Origin: Bacteroidota bacterium
GTDB taxonomy: Bacteria > Bacteroidota > Bacteroidia > Chitinophagales > Chitinophagaceae
NCBI GenBank assembly: GCA_023423835.1
Contig: JAFAEW010000043.1
Span: 1-64,000, forward strand
Direction of reading: 5' to 3'
DNA: 64,000 nucleotides
The notes beneath the pieces were generated by a model that was given only the letters and a program-made list of their open reading frames with translations, ran no database searches and was not told the origin of the DNA. Numbering within the stretch: position 1 is the stretch's first letter; every line of letters starts with the position of its first letter. Both the position numbers and the translations under genes were made by a program. This document shows, one piece after another, positions 7,604 through 16,968 of this stretch.

Positions 7604-10600
7604 AATCCGACTTGTATTCCCACATTGATTACACGCTGATTAAGATAGGCGTCACCGGCGGTATTGGAAGCAACTTCCGGATCCTGCTGATAAAGCTTGA
7701 AATTGGTCCACGTAATCAAGTTATACCCACTCAGGTAGAAACGCGCATTATTGATTTTAAACGGTAATAGCTTGGATGGCAAACTATAACTGATATCCAC
7801 GGTCTTAAGTCTCACATACATCGCATTAATCAACCAAAAGTCTGACGGATAAGCCGATGGGCTGCTCTCGTAGGACGCATTTGAGCTAAGTCGCGGAAAT
7901 TTTGCTCCTGCAGCGTTTTCTTCTGTCCATCTTTGTTCATGAATCGGTTGCCATTGGCTTTGGAACGGTTGTATCCCGATGCCCTGGATGGCGAAACTAT
8001 AATTAAAGGCGCCCTGAAATAGCAGGCTTACATCCAGTCCCTTGTAATGCAGTCCGAGCGTAAGTCCGGCGCTTGTATTAGGTATATTAGGTTTGCCGAT
8101 CGGGCCCTGGTCGCGTTCATCAATTATGCCGTCGCCATTCAGATCTTTATATTTCAGGTCCCCGGGTTTGATCATGGCCGGATCTATGGCCGGTTTAGCA
8201 CTCTTTTGGATATCTTCTTCACTTTCATAAAAACCGATGGTGGTGTATCCGAAGGGTTGATCAATCGGGTGTCCTGTACGCGCCAGCCAGGGATAAGCCG
8301 GAGACGGTTCGTCTTCATAGACTATCCTGTTTTTGGCATAGGAAAATACTCCGGTGATATCATAGGCCAGGTTACCAATTTTATTTTGGAATCGGATCGA
8401 GCCCTCAAATCCATGATTCCGTACTGAAGCAAGGTTCTCACGGGCAAAACCAACGCCAAGGATATTAGAAATAGATCCCGGATAAAAAAGCTGATCATAC
8501 CTGAATTCATTGAAATAATCGACAGTTATTGCAATTCTATCTTTCATGATGTTCAGATCGAGGCCAATGTCCTTCTTTCTTGCTTTTTCCCAGGTGATAT
8601 TAGAATTGCCGAGACCACCTTCGTATAATCCCTGCACGGTATTAGGAGTAGTGCCAAAGTAATAGAATCCGTTTCTCACATATACCTGCTGATAGAGGTA
8701 ACGGTTGTCGATCACGGCATCCGATCCCACGAGTCCGTAGGATGCGCGTATCTTAAAAAGCTGGATATTTGGAAAAGCTTCTTTGAAAAAATCTTCGCCT
8801 GCCATATTCCATCCTATACTGCCCGCAGGAAACAATCCGTATCTGTGCCCGCTGCCGAAACGATCAGACCCATTGTAACCGGCATTGAAATCGATTAAAT
8901 ATTTACTCTTGTAATCGTATCCCAGTTTAAACGTATAGCCTCTCAATTTCTGAGGAACATCGAGCGAATACGCAAACGGATTTTTGGTGCTGTAATTTTC
9001 CTGGTTAAACAATGCCAGTGAGTAAAAGTGGTGATCGCCAAAAGTTCTGTCATAATTTATAAATCCCTGGATATTCACGCGCCGGTCGTATAAATTATTA
9101 CTGCCGCTCAATGCAAATGGAGAAAGGTTGTAATGACCATTCTTGTCGAGTGTATACTGGCCGGTGGAGTCATAATGGAAAGCCGGCGGCGTTTCACCCC
9201 TTGATTGGGTACGTGTAATGTCATTGGTTCCTGCATAAGCAAAACGCAATTCTGCAGACAAACCTTTTGTAATAAAATCCAGTTGTTGTTTTGCATTGAG
9301 GAGTGTATTGAAATCAGTTCTGCTGTTTCTTGAATAACCCATAGTAGCCAGCCTTGCATTAATGGTGGGTACATTTGTGAGGTTTGGACCGAAGGCATAG
9401 GCATAGCTTCCATCAGGATTTAAGGCAGGAGCTGCAAAAGGCGTGATGATGCTGTAATTATAAATTTCAGACATGACACTGCTTGCTGAAGTATTGGGAT
9501 AGATCAGCGGATTATTAATCTGTCCGAATCTTCCCGAAACATCAAAGCGCAGTTTCAGCGTGCTGGTTACCTGAATATCGAGATTACTTCTGAAGTTATA
9601 ACGATGATAGAAATACTGATTATCCACGCCTTCATTTCTTGGATCCGAAAAATGCTTCAGGTTTCCGTTTTGCGTAAAGGCACCGACGGAAATAAAGTAT
9701 TTGATGTTGTCTGTGCCACCTGAGATATCGATATTCGTATTAGCCTGCATCGAGAAATCTTTGAAAACAACGTTATACCAGTTGACATCCGGATATAAGT
9801 AGGGTTTTTGCTGAGACTGATACATATCGAGTTGATACTGGCTAAACTGTGGCTGTAAGCCGTCATTGATCAATGCTTCATTTACCAAGGAAGCAGATTG
9901 GTAAGCGTTTAAAAATTTTGGCTTCCGGGTGGGAGCATTCATGCCGGTTTCTACGCGAAGGTTTACCTGGGGAAGTCCTGATGCACCTCTACGGGTTTTA
10001 ACGATCAAAACACCGTTTGCTCCTTTGATTCCGTACACAGCGGTCGTAGAAGCATCTTTTAATATTGAAATACTTTCAATTTCGTTTACGTTTATCTGCG
10101 ATAATTGTTCATAAGTGTACTCAATATCATCCACTATTATCAGCGGCCGGTTTCCGGCCGGATTCAATGAGCTAACGCCGCGTATAAAGAAGTCAGAGGC
10201 ATCTCTTCCCGGCTGCCCGCCGCGCTGAACGGAAAAAAAGCCCGGCAATTTTCCCTGAAGGGTATTTTGAACACTGGCAGTCGGCACCCGACGGATAGCA
10301 TCGCCTGAGATGGCACTCACCGCACCTGTATTGGTAACCCGTTTTTTAGTGCCGTAACCTACAACCACTACTGAATTCAGTCCTTGAACATCGGCCTGCA
10401 TCAATACATCGACGGTTGTTTGTCCGCCGGCGAGTTTCACTTCCTGGCTCTCAAAACCCAGACTGTTAACAACAAGCGTGCGTGTATTACCACGAAGAGT
10501 AAGTTTGAAATGTCCGTTTTCATCGGTAATTGTTCCATTTGTTGAAAGGCCTTTTTCCACAACCGAAGCGGCAGAAAGCGGACCGTTCTCATCTTTCACA

Positions 10601-10677
10601 GTGCCGGTAATTGTCTGAGCGTGTAGCGCAACGGCGGAAGCGAGGATAAGGAAAAATATGGTAAATCGTTTCATCAT
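7600..10677 (-). CDS. SusC/RagA family TonB-linked outer-membrane protein (SusC-b)
   Basis: This 1025-residue protein has a signal peptide (MMKRFTIFFLILASAVALHA), then a carboxypeptidase-regulatory-like domain (ITGTVKDENGPLSAASVVEK, residues about 22-100). The SusC hallmark VVVVGYGTKKRVTNTGAVS follows, then the plug (LQGKLPGFFSVQRGGQPGR; SILKDASTTAVYGIKGANGV) and a 22-strand barrel ending in VGIQVGF. It imports large oligosaccharides with energy from TonB-ExbBD, under a SusD lid. It lacks an STN domain, so direct signalling to an anti-sigma factor is not expected. It is the last gene of the minus-strand PUL operon, 28 bases after SusD-b, and no SusD follows it. The natural partner by position is therefore the upstream SusD-b. 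There is no room for a terminator before the convergent Lgt gene, which it overlaps by 4 bases. Confidence 0.95.
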   Translation of the reverse strand: MMKRFTIFFLILASAVALHAQTITGTVKDENGPLSAASVVEKGLSTNGTITDENGHFKLTLRGNTRTLVVNSLGFESQEVKLAGGQTTVDVLMQADVQGLNSVVVVGYGTKKRVTNTGAVSAISGDAIRRVPTASVQNTLQGKLPGFFSVQRGGQPGRDASDFFIRGVSSLNPAGNRPLIIVDDIEYTYEQLSQINVNEIESISILKDASTTAVYGIKGANGVLIVKTRRGASGLPQVNLRVETGMNAPTRKPKFLNAYQSASLVNEALINDGLQPQFSQYQLDMYQSQQKPYLYPDVNWYNVVFKDFSMQANTNIDISGGTDNIKYFISVGAFTQNGNLKHFSDPRNEGVDNQYFYHRYNFRSNLDIQVTSTLKLRFDVSGRFGQINNPLIYPNTSASSVMSEIYNYSIITPFAAPALNPDGSYAYAFGPNLTNVPTINARLATMGYSRNSRTDFNTLLNAKQQLDFITKGLSAELRFAYAGTNDITRTQSRGETPPAFHYDSTGQYTLDKNGHYNLSPFALSGSNNLYDRRVNIQGFINYDRTFGDHHFYSLALFNQENYSTKNPFAYSLDVPQKLRGYTFKLGYDYKSKYLIDFNAGYNGSDRFGSGHRYGLFPAGSIGWNMAGEDFFKEAFPNIQLFKIRASYGLVGSDAVIDNRYLYQQVYVRNGFYYFGTTPNTVQGLYEGGLGNSNITWEKARKKDIGLDLNIMKDRIAITVDYFNEFRYDQLFYPGSISNILGVGFARENLASVRNHGFEGSIRFQNKIGNLAYDITGVFSYAKNRIVYEDEPSPAYPWLARTGHPIDQPFGYTTIGFYESEEDIQKSAKPAIDPAMIKPGDLKYKDLNGDGIIDERDQGPIGKPNIPNTSAGLTLGLHYKGLDVSLLFQGAFNYSFAIQGIGIQPFQSQWQPIHEQRWTEENAAGAKFPRLSSNASYESSPSAYPSDFWLINAMYVRLKTVDISYSLPSKLLPFKINNARFYLSGYNLITWTNFKLYQQDPEVASNTAGDAYLNQRVINVGIQVGF

Positions 10678-10705
10678 AATTATTTAATCGGATTTAAAAA
10701 ATTAA

Positions 10706-12370
10706 TTACCATCCGGGATTTTGACGCATGTTTACATTACTTACTACTTCATTATAGGGGATGGGATAGAAATACATTTTGCTTTCATCGAATGCCGTGT
10801 TTAGCACCGGCACCACATTATACAGGTAACCTGTTGGCGTTTTTGTAATGCTGATACCGTGCAATGAACCTGCGTTGTATACTTCGCCCGCTATCTTCCA
10901 TCTTCTTATATCCCAGTAACGTTGTTCTTCAAAAGCCATCTCTTTTCGTCTTTCATTACGGATTACCTGCTGTAGAGAATCTTTGGATATATTCCTGTCT
11001 AATGTGTAGGGATTTAATCCTGCGCGGTTGCGAATGGCTTCCACTGCCTGAAATACTTCCTCTGTTGGACCTGCATAGGCGTTGGATGCCTCCGCGAAAT
11101 TCAACAAAACCTCTGCATACCGGAAGTAGATCCAGTCATGGAAGTGATTTTCATAAGTTGTGGCATTTTCGAAATTTCCCAGAAATTTCCTCATGTAATA
11201 GCCGGTCTGGGTTTGCATGGTTGTGCCACCCGGTCTGTTAACTCCGCCGTTATAGGTTTGTAGGGGAACGCCCAGCCATTGTGCTCCGTTGTATAAAACA
11301 GTATAGGATAACCGGGGATCACGATTCAAGTAAGGCTCAGCAGGATCATATCCTGAAGCAGGATCGGTTATCGGCAATCCGTTACTCATTCCATAGGCAT
11401 CTACCAATTCCTGTGTAGGACTGGTATTACCCGCAGCCGGCGCCGTAGAATAATTGATCGGGCCGTTTTGGGTTTCGAGGAATGTGCCGGTAGTATTCGT
11501 TTTGGCAAAAATCACTTCTACGCTTTTTTCAGTGATGAAAGTGTTTTTAAAATCCGTTTCAAGCTGATAGTGACCTTCGTCCATGATCTCGCGAGCTGCA
11601 TCGGCCGCTTTTTTCCAGCGGTTTGCATCATAGCTCGTATAGCCGTTAAGCGAATCGCCGATGTTGCCGCCATTAAACAACGGACTGGCTGCATAGAGTA
11701 ATACGCGGGCTTTCAAGGCGCGGGCTCCGTCTTTTGTCCATCTTCCATAATTGCTGTTATCCACCGGATCATCACGCAAACTGTCCGCTGCCCGGTCACA
11801 TTCAGCGACAATATAATTGATGCAGGTTTCGAATGAGCTGCGCGGAACCTGCACATCATCATTCAGATTTTTTACTGAATCGCCCAGCAAAGGGACGCCG
11901 CCGTACCGTTTTACCAGCTCAAAATAGAAAAATGCTCTTAGTATCCGGGCTTCTCCAAACCAGGATCGCCGTTCATAAAGATTCTTTAAAGGCACCTTTC
12001 CGAAATTGGCAAGAAAGTCGGTCGCTTTTCGGATAGAAGCATATCCGGTTACCCAAAGGTCATCAGGATTATTGAAGATGGTGACCCCATTCGTTGCCAA
12101 TAGGGTGATCGGTGCAGCACTCGTTTTGGATGTAACCGCATCATCAGAACCGGCATCTAAGAAATCTCTGCTTATCCTGTTTTGACCATCGGGAAGAGAG
12201 GCATAAATTGAAAAAAGAAACTGACTTGCATATACACCATTGGAATCTTTAGTATCCCAGATGTAATCGCCTGTTACCGCTTCTACCGGCACCGGTTCAT
12301 AATACTTCTTGCACGAAGCCAACAGCATGATTCCTGCAGAGACTCCGGCTAATAATAATACTGTTCGCAT
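10706..12370 (-). CDS. SusD/RagB family glycan-binding lipoprotein (SusD-b)
   Basis: This 554-residue protein has a lipoprotein signal (MRTVLLLAGVSAGIMLLASC, lipobox cysteine at 20). Its SusD features are the N-terminal helices with YASIRKATDFLANF, RILRAFFYFELVKRYGGVPL, the TPR-like KARVLLYAASPLFNGG and VEAIRNRAGLNPY, and the C-terminal RNERRKEMAFEEQRYWDIRR, ending in QNPGW. It sits on the outer leaflet and forms the lid of a SusC channel, binding the incoming glycan. It lies between two SusC genes (39 bases after SusC-a, 28 bases before SusC-b), so its partner is ambiguous. I use ATG 12370; the in-frame TTG at 12388 adds only six polar residues before the signal peptide. It closely resembles SusD-a at 16969-18672, probably by an old duplication. 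Confidence 0.94.
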   Translation of the reverse strand: MRTVLLLAGVSAGIMLLASCKKYYEPVPVEAVTGDYIWDTKDSNGVYASQFLFSIYASLPDGQNRISRDFLDAGSDDAVTSKTSAAPITLLATNGVTIFNNPDDLWVTGYASIRKATDFLANFGKVPLKNLYERRSWFGEARILRAFFYFELVKRYGGVPLLGDSVKNLNDDVQVPRSSFETCINYIVAECDRAADSLRDDPVDNSNYGRWTKDGARALKARVLLYAASPLFNGGNIGDSLNGYTSYDANRWKKAADAAREIMDEGHYQLETDFKNTFITEKSVEVIFAKTNTTGTFLETQNGPINYSTAPAAGNTSPTQELVDAYGMSNGLPITDPASGYDPAEPYLNRDPRLSYTVLYNGAQWLGVPLQTYNGGVNRPGGTTMQTQTGYYMRKFLGNFENATTYENHFHDWIYFRYAEVLLNFAEASNAYAGPTEEVFQAVEAIRNRAGLNPYTLDRNISKDSLQQVIRNERRKEMAFEEQRYWDIRRWKIAGEVYNAGSLHGISITKTPTGYLYNVVPVLNTAFDESKMYFYPIPYNEVVSNVNMRQNPGW

Positions 12371-12409
12371 AATATTGTTGTTAGTCAAACCTTAGATGTT
12401 CAAATTCAC

Positions 12410-15400
12410 TTAAAATTTTACATTCACTCCAAAATTTATAACCCGTTGAATCGGATAAACCTGCCCATAGACTTCCGGATCTACCCGGTCAAAAGCCGCT
12501 TTTGTAAACAGGTTTAGCCCGTTTGCAAAAAAGCGTACGGAGGATATTTTTAACCGGTTGGTGAATTTAAACGGCACCGTGTAGCCCACTTCTGCATTTT
12601 TGATTCTGAAATAATCTCCTGATCGTACCCAATAGGAGCTTTCAATGTCATTGTTGATATTGATACCCGGAGTCAGCCGGGGATAAGTGGCGGTTTCTGC
12701 CGTCTCGGGCGTCCAACGTCCCACTATATAGCTGTAGGCCTGTTGAGAACCGAGCCCAAAGGAAAAATCATTCCACACATAGGTACGGTTGCTAATGCCC
12801 TGCAATAAAACCTGTATATCAAATCCTTTAAAACTGAAACCTGCATTAAGTCCATAATAGATCAGAGGTTTCTTTGTGCCGATGGCTACCTGATCGTATT
12901 GGTTAATGGTTCCGTCGCCGTTTTGATCAACGTATTTTATATCACCTGGTTGTAAGGTATAGCCTGCTATATGGGCACTGTTTTCTGCCTCCTGCTGCGT
13001 TTGAATCAAACCTTCTGCTTCGTAGCCAAACAACATCCCTACAGGTTGTCCTGTGCGGCGGTTCCAATCGTATTTCTGTTCAATCTCATCTGCGAAAAGA
13101 ACCTTCGTTTTTTCCGCCGATATATTTCCCGTAAGGAAATAATGGAAGTCTCTGAAATTATTTTGATAGGAAGCCGAAAACTCAAAGCCGCTATACCTGT
13201 TAATGCCGAGATTTTCGAGTGGATAAGCCAGGCCGATCAGCGAGGGCTGTTTTCCGCGGAATTGAAGCAGATCGTAATACCGGTTGATATAATAATCGGC
13301 GGTAAACCGTAGCTTATCGGTAAATAAACCCACATCAATGCCTGCATTAAATTTTAGTGCTTTTTCCCACGTAATTTCAGGATTTGCAAGTATGGTTTGT
13401 TGCGCTATTCCCTGAGAGGAACGACTGATACTTATTGGATAGGTAGGATTTACGATATTTATTCTGAACGATTCGCGCCAACTATAATATCCTACATTGT
13501 CATTCCCGGTTTTGCCGTAAGTAGCACGAAGTTTTAAGTTATTGATCCAATGGAGATTCGGATTTTCCTTTATGAAATTTTCCTGTGCAAGATTCCATCC
13601 GAGACCGGCGGCATAGAATAGCCCGAAATGATGGCCGGGCGGATAACGGTCATTTCCACTGTAATTCAAAGCTATTTCAGCAAAATATTTCCTCTCAAAA
13701 TCGTAGGCGGCGGTGGCTGCAATATTGTGATTGGTTTCGGGCAGATCATAGTTAAATATGCTTTCGTATTGGTCGTAAAAAAGTTGAGCGTTTAAGTTGT
13801 GCTTGCCGATTTGGCGTGTATAACCGAGGGCCGCCTGCAAGTACCAATATTGTGCACTATAAGTAAGGTTAAATATATTGGTCTGATCTGATATGGCGCC
13901 ATATCTGCTGTAAATGGAGTCTCCGGCTGAGCCAACCGACAATTTATAAGATGGAACTCCGGCCGACCGGTTTACCATGTTGGAAGAATAAACAGACACA
14001 TTTGATTGCGCCTTCGCCCACATCCCTTTTACGAAGCGGTCGAGATTATAGTTCAGATTTAAGTTGGCAAATATATCACGGGTATAATCCTGCTGATATC
14101 CGGAACTGGTGAGTAAGGCATAAAGGTTATTGGGATAGGATTGGGTGCCGCCGAATGATCCGTTGGGATTATTAACGGGATATGCATTATTTGGAGTTGA
14201 ATACATGCCGCTTATTATCCGGTCGGTAGTGCCTCCCGGTTGCTGTCCGTCCTGCACCCTCGCGTAAATCTGTAACTTGGTGGTAAACTCCTTTGTTACA
14301 TTTACATCGATCGTCGAATTAATCGAATACCGTTTGATCGTTGCATTGGTTTCGTAAGCGGGGTTACTGCCTTTAAACAATCCCTCCTGGTCCAGGTAGT
14401 TGATGCCCACCGTATAGCGGGCAGCCATTCCCCCACCCGAAACATTAAGGCTGTAGCGGCTAATCGTCGAATTTTTTTTCAAAAGCGTATTAAACCAATT
14501 GACATCAGGATGACCATACGGATCGGTTCCACGCCGATAAGCTTCAAAATCTTCATACGTATAGGCTAAGGGATTCCCTTCGTTTGATTGCGCCTCATTA
14601 AACAGGTAGGCAAACTGATAGGAAGGCAGCGGGTCGGGCAGGCCGAGAGCGGTTTGTATTCCCGTTTGCGCCGTTAAGGAAACGTGTGGCGCTCCTTCGG
14701 TTGGTTTTTTTGTGGTAATGAGAACTACACCTCTTGAGCTTCGCTGCCCCAAAAGAATCGTGGACAAAGCGTCCTTTAAGACCGATATAGACTCAATGTT
14801 TTCCGGATCGATAGTATAGATATTTCTTTGAACGCCGTCAACTAAAGTCACCGGGGTTTGGCCGCGAAGCTTCAAAATGAATTCTGTATTATCATTCGGT
14901 CCTTTAGCACCTATTGTTCCTGCCTGCGGGTAATACAAGCCATCTACATCCTGAGATAACAAGACGCTATTGTTAGTTGCCGTCCATCCTCTTGTTTGCT
15001 GAGAATACAAACCTGGCAGGCGACCTGCAAGTGCATAGGCAGAAGTGGGTCCGGGAGTGGTAATAAGCTGGGGGGTATAAATAGTGGAAACAGCTCCTAA
15101 AATTTTACCCGCATCTTTTTCCCCGTACAGAACATCGACCTTTTCCGGCTGGATGAGATTGCTCTTTTCCAATTGTATGATCAGCGGCGTAGCACCGCCA
15201 GCAATCTTTACTTCCACTGTCTTAAATCCCCGGGAACTGATAACCAGAACGTCGCCTGTGGTTGCATCTATCCGAAATCCGCCCTCCACGCCTGTTTTGG
15301 TGGAAGTCTGCCCGTCTTTCAATTCAATGACCACTTCGCTTAATCCCTGTCCATACTCGTCCACCACTGTTCCTGAAATGTTTTGGCGCTGCCCGAAACC

Positions 15401-15451
15401 CTGAAGCGAAGCCCCCAATAGCAGCATTCCAATCCATAAAAATCTTCTCAT
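12410..15451 (-). CDS. SusC/RagA family TonB-linked outer-membrane protein, divergent (SusC-a)
   Basis: This 1013-residue protein has a signal peptide (MRRFLWIGMLLLGASLQGFG), a carboxypeptidase-regulatory-like domain (ISGTVVDEYGQGLSEVVIEL), a plug (ALAGRLPGLYSQQTRGW; LVDGVQRNIYTIDPENIES; VLKDALSTILLGQRSSRGVV) and a barrel ending in FGVNVKF. Where most SusC proteins carry VVxxGYG, this one has VDVLYGEKDAGKILGAVSTI, and the usual Y-G-A-R-A-A-N-G-V is LGQRSSRGV. It is therefore a sub-type, probably the one that travels with DUF4961 and DUF5004, which precede it here (DUF4961 stops 37 bases upstream). It is expected to import an oligosaccharide with a SusD protein. SusD-b lies 39 bases downstream and SusD-a is four genes upstream. 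There is no STN domain. Confidence 0.93.
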   Translation of the reverse strand: MRRFLWIGMLLLGASLQGFGQRQNISGTVVDEYGQGLSEVVIELKDGQTSTKTGVEGGFRIDATTGDVLVISSRGFKTVEVKIAGGATPLIIQLEKSNLIQPEKVDVLYGEKDAGKILGAVSTIYTPQLITTPGPTSAYALAGRLPGLYSQQTRGWTATNNSVLLSQDVDGLYYPQAGTIGAKGPNDNTEFILKLRGQTPVTLVDGVQRNIYTIDPENIESISVLKDALSTILLGQRSSRGVVLITTKKPTEGAPHVSLTAQTGIQTALGLPDPLPSYQFAYLFNEAQSNEGNPLAYTYEDFEAYRRGTDPYGHPDVNWFNTLLKKNSTISRYSLNVSGGGMAARYTVGINYLDQEGLFKGSNPAYETNATIKRYSINSTIDVNVTKEFTTKLQIYARVQDGQQPGGTTDRIISGMYSTPNNAYPVNNPNGSFGGTQSYPNNLYALLTSSGYQQDYTRDIFANLNLNYNLDRFVKGMWAKAQSNVSVYSSNMVNRSAGVPSYKLSVGSAGDSIYSRYGAISDQTNIFNLTYSAQYWYLQAALGYTRQIGKHNLNAQLFYDQYESIFNYDLPETNHNIAATAAYDFERKYFAEIALNYSGNDRYPPGHHFGLFYAAGLGWNLAQENFIKENPNLHWINNLKLRATYGKTGNDNVGYYSWRESFRINIVNPTYPISISRSSQGIAQQTILANPEITWEKALKFNAGIDVGLFTDKLRFTADYYINRYYDLLQFRGKQPSLIGLAYPLENLGINRYSGFEFSASYQNNFRDFHYFLTGNISAEKTKVLFADEIEQKYDWNRRTGQPVGMLFGYEAEGLIQTQQEAENSAHIAGYTLQPGDIKYVDQNGDGTINQYDQVAIGTKKPLIYYGLNAGFSFKGFDIQVLLQGISNRTYVWNDFSFGLGSQQAYSYIVGRWTPETAETATYPRLTPGININNDIESSYWVRSGDYFRIKNAEVGYTVPFKFTNRLKISSVRFFANGLNLFTKAAFDRVDPEVYGQVYPIQRVINFGVNVKF

Positions 15452-15488
15452 ATAGTAAATGTTTTACGGTATCTGTTGAACGAATTTT

Positions 15489-16487
15489 TTATTTGCATTT
15501 AAAACTATATTTAAAAGGATCGGTTGTATTACCATATCCTGTCTTGATTGTACCCTCCTTGTTGGTAAAGTAATATTCGATCCTTGAAAGTGTTTGTCCG
15601 CTTGCCGGTTTAAATAATTTCCTCGGCCAGAAGTCGATCCGCCACTGTTGTATACCCGATGGCGTAAGCTTTGTTTCTTCCGTTTGATTACACAGATCGA
15701 TCATTGTCCCATCAGATGCATACGCTTTCGCACAGAAATAGATGTCGCCGGCATTACGGAGGGCAGAGGTGTCAAGACTGCCATTGTAAATGATCGTAAC
15801 AATATCATTGTCGGTTGCACTTGCCGGATCTGCTGTGCCAATTTGTGGATTGCAGAAGTCTTGTATATCCTCCCCGTTTTGTGCTACTACCTCCATGCAG
15901 TCACCAAAAAGGCTGGTATAATAGCCGGAATTATCATCCGATAATCCGTCTTCGTCTTCACACATGGCATATCCAGGTTTGAAGTTGAGGTTGTCGGTAC
16001 TCGTTTTAATATTAATATAAATCTGTCCATTAACTGTAGTTTGATTGGCGGCGCTTAGCTTAACGTCGGTCCAGAAGGCCACCCATTCCATATCGTTGAT
16101 ATAGTTGGGACCGATACCGAATTTTTTGGTAAAGGCTGCCGCATACGACAATTTCGTGGCCGGGTCAACGATGCCGTCAGGTATGAGAACCATATTGCCG
16201 TCTCCTACGTCGCTTTTGTAGGTCATTCTGGTATTTTGTGCAGCGTTCCAGCTTTTGGGAACGCAAATTCCTACTATCTGTCTTACCGTCCGGTCATAAT
16301 TGATTGACGCCCACTGAAGATTGATGACCATTCGCGCCGTATCCCCCGGTTGTACTGTTGGCGGCTGACTTAAAATAGTGATAGTGGAAACACAGGCGGA
16401 TATAATAAGTCCGGCAAAAGCAACAAACAGCAAAAAGTAGATCCTTTGCCTGCGATTTTTTTTATTTTTTGATTTTAATACCTGCAT
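15489..16487 (-). CDS. DUF4961-family PUL lipoprotein
   Basis: This 332-residue protein begins with a basic N-terminus (MQVLKSKNKKNRRQRIYFLL) and a hydrophobic stretch ending in the lipobox LIISAC (cysteine near residue 32), so it is an exported lipoprotein. The body is beta-rich: an Ig-like first half (TITILSQPPTVQPGDTARMV; ICVPKSWNAAQ) and a second half with paired cysteines (MCEDEDG, GDCMEV, FCNPQIG) and TDPFKYSFKCK at the end. This fits DUF4961, a family found inside Bacteroidota PULs next to SusC/SusD and DUF5004. Such extra surface lipoproteins are thought to bind glycan (SGBP-like), but this one has no demonstrated ligand. It lies 13 bases after the DUF5004 gene and 37 before SusC-a, in one operon. 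The DUF4961 name is from memory of the family pattern. Confidence 0.75.
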   Translation of the reverse strand: MQVLKSKNKKNRRQRIYFLLFVAFAGLIISACVSTITILSQPPTVQPGDTARMVINLQWASINYDRTVRQIVGICVPKSWNAAQNTRMTYKSDVGDGNMVLIPDGIVDPATKLSYAAAFTKKFGIGPNYINDMEWVAFWTDVKLSAANQTTVNGQIYINIKTSTDNLNFKPGYAMCEDEDGLSDDNSGYYTSLFGDCMEVVAQNGEDIQDFCNPQIGTADPASATDNDIVTIIYNGSLDTSALRNAGDIYFCAKAYASDGTMIDLCNQTEETKLTPSGIQQWRIDFWPRKLFKPASGQTLSRIEYYFTNKEGTIKTGYGNTTDPFKYSFKCK

Positions 16488-16500
16488 ACATCAGTTTTTT

Positions 16501-16938
16501 TCATTGAATTTTCTCAAACATATAAACATAGCTATTTGCCGCGCAGCCCGGACTAAATGTTACCTCGAGGTTTCGTACGCCTTTTATCACCGGCGTGCCG
16601 ATTTTTCCCGTGAAGGTGGTGGTGCTATCATTGGGCGTAAAAGAGAGGTTATACGGGTATTGAGGGTCATCTGCCGACCAACTTCCATTGCTGTTGACCA
16701 GGAATGGGATATTGTTGTTTTCAAGTGTATAAGTGTTGTCATCCCCAAGGGTAAGCCGGAATCCGGCCGAATCAACGTATTGGGTGATATCTACCGTATT
16801 ACGGGTGACCATCACAATTCTCCACCTTCCGTTCAGATCTTTGACCGGCTCCGCAATTACATCTTTTGTTGACTTGCAGGAAACGAAAATCAGCATTCCT
16901 ATAGTCAGAAGCGTACTGTATTTGAAAATTAATTTCAT
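16501..16938 (-). CDS. DUF5004-family lipocalin-like lipoprotein
   Basis: This 145-residue protein starts with a lipoprotein signal (MKLIFKYSTLLTIGMLIFVSC, cysteine at 21). The mature part has the layout of small lipocalin-like DUF5004 proteins: KDLNGRWRIVMVTRNTVDIT, then GFRLTLGDDNTYTLENNNIP, NGSWSADDPQYPYNLSFTPN, and LEVTFSPGCAANSYVYMFEK at the end. The family is found in PULs together with DUF4961, which follows here after 13 bases, and SusD-a precedes by 30 bases. It is presumably on the outer surface and might bind a glycan or brace the SusCD complex; no function is established. The family call is by pattern recognition and is good. Nothing odd in length or frame was noticed. Confidence 0.78.
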   Translation of the reverse strand: MKLIFKYSTLLTIGMLIFVSCKSTKDVIAEPVKDLNGRWRIVMVTRNTVDITQYVDSAGFRLTLGDDNTYTLENNNIPFLVNSNGSWSADDPQYPYNLSFTPNDSTTTFTGKIGTPVIKGVRNLEVTFSPGCAANSYVYMFEKIQ

Positions 16939-16968
16939 AAGCTTTTATTGTTTATAACGACAACAAGA

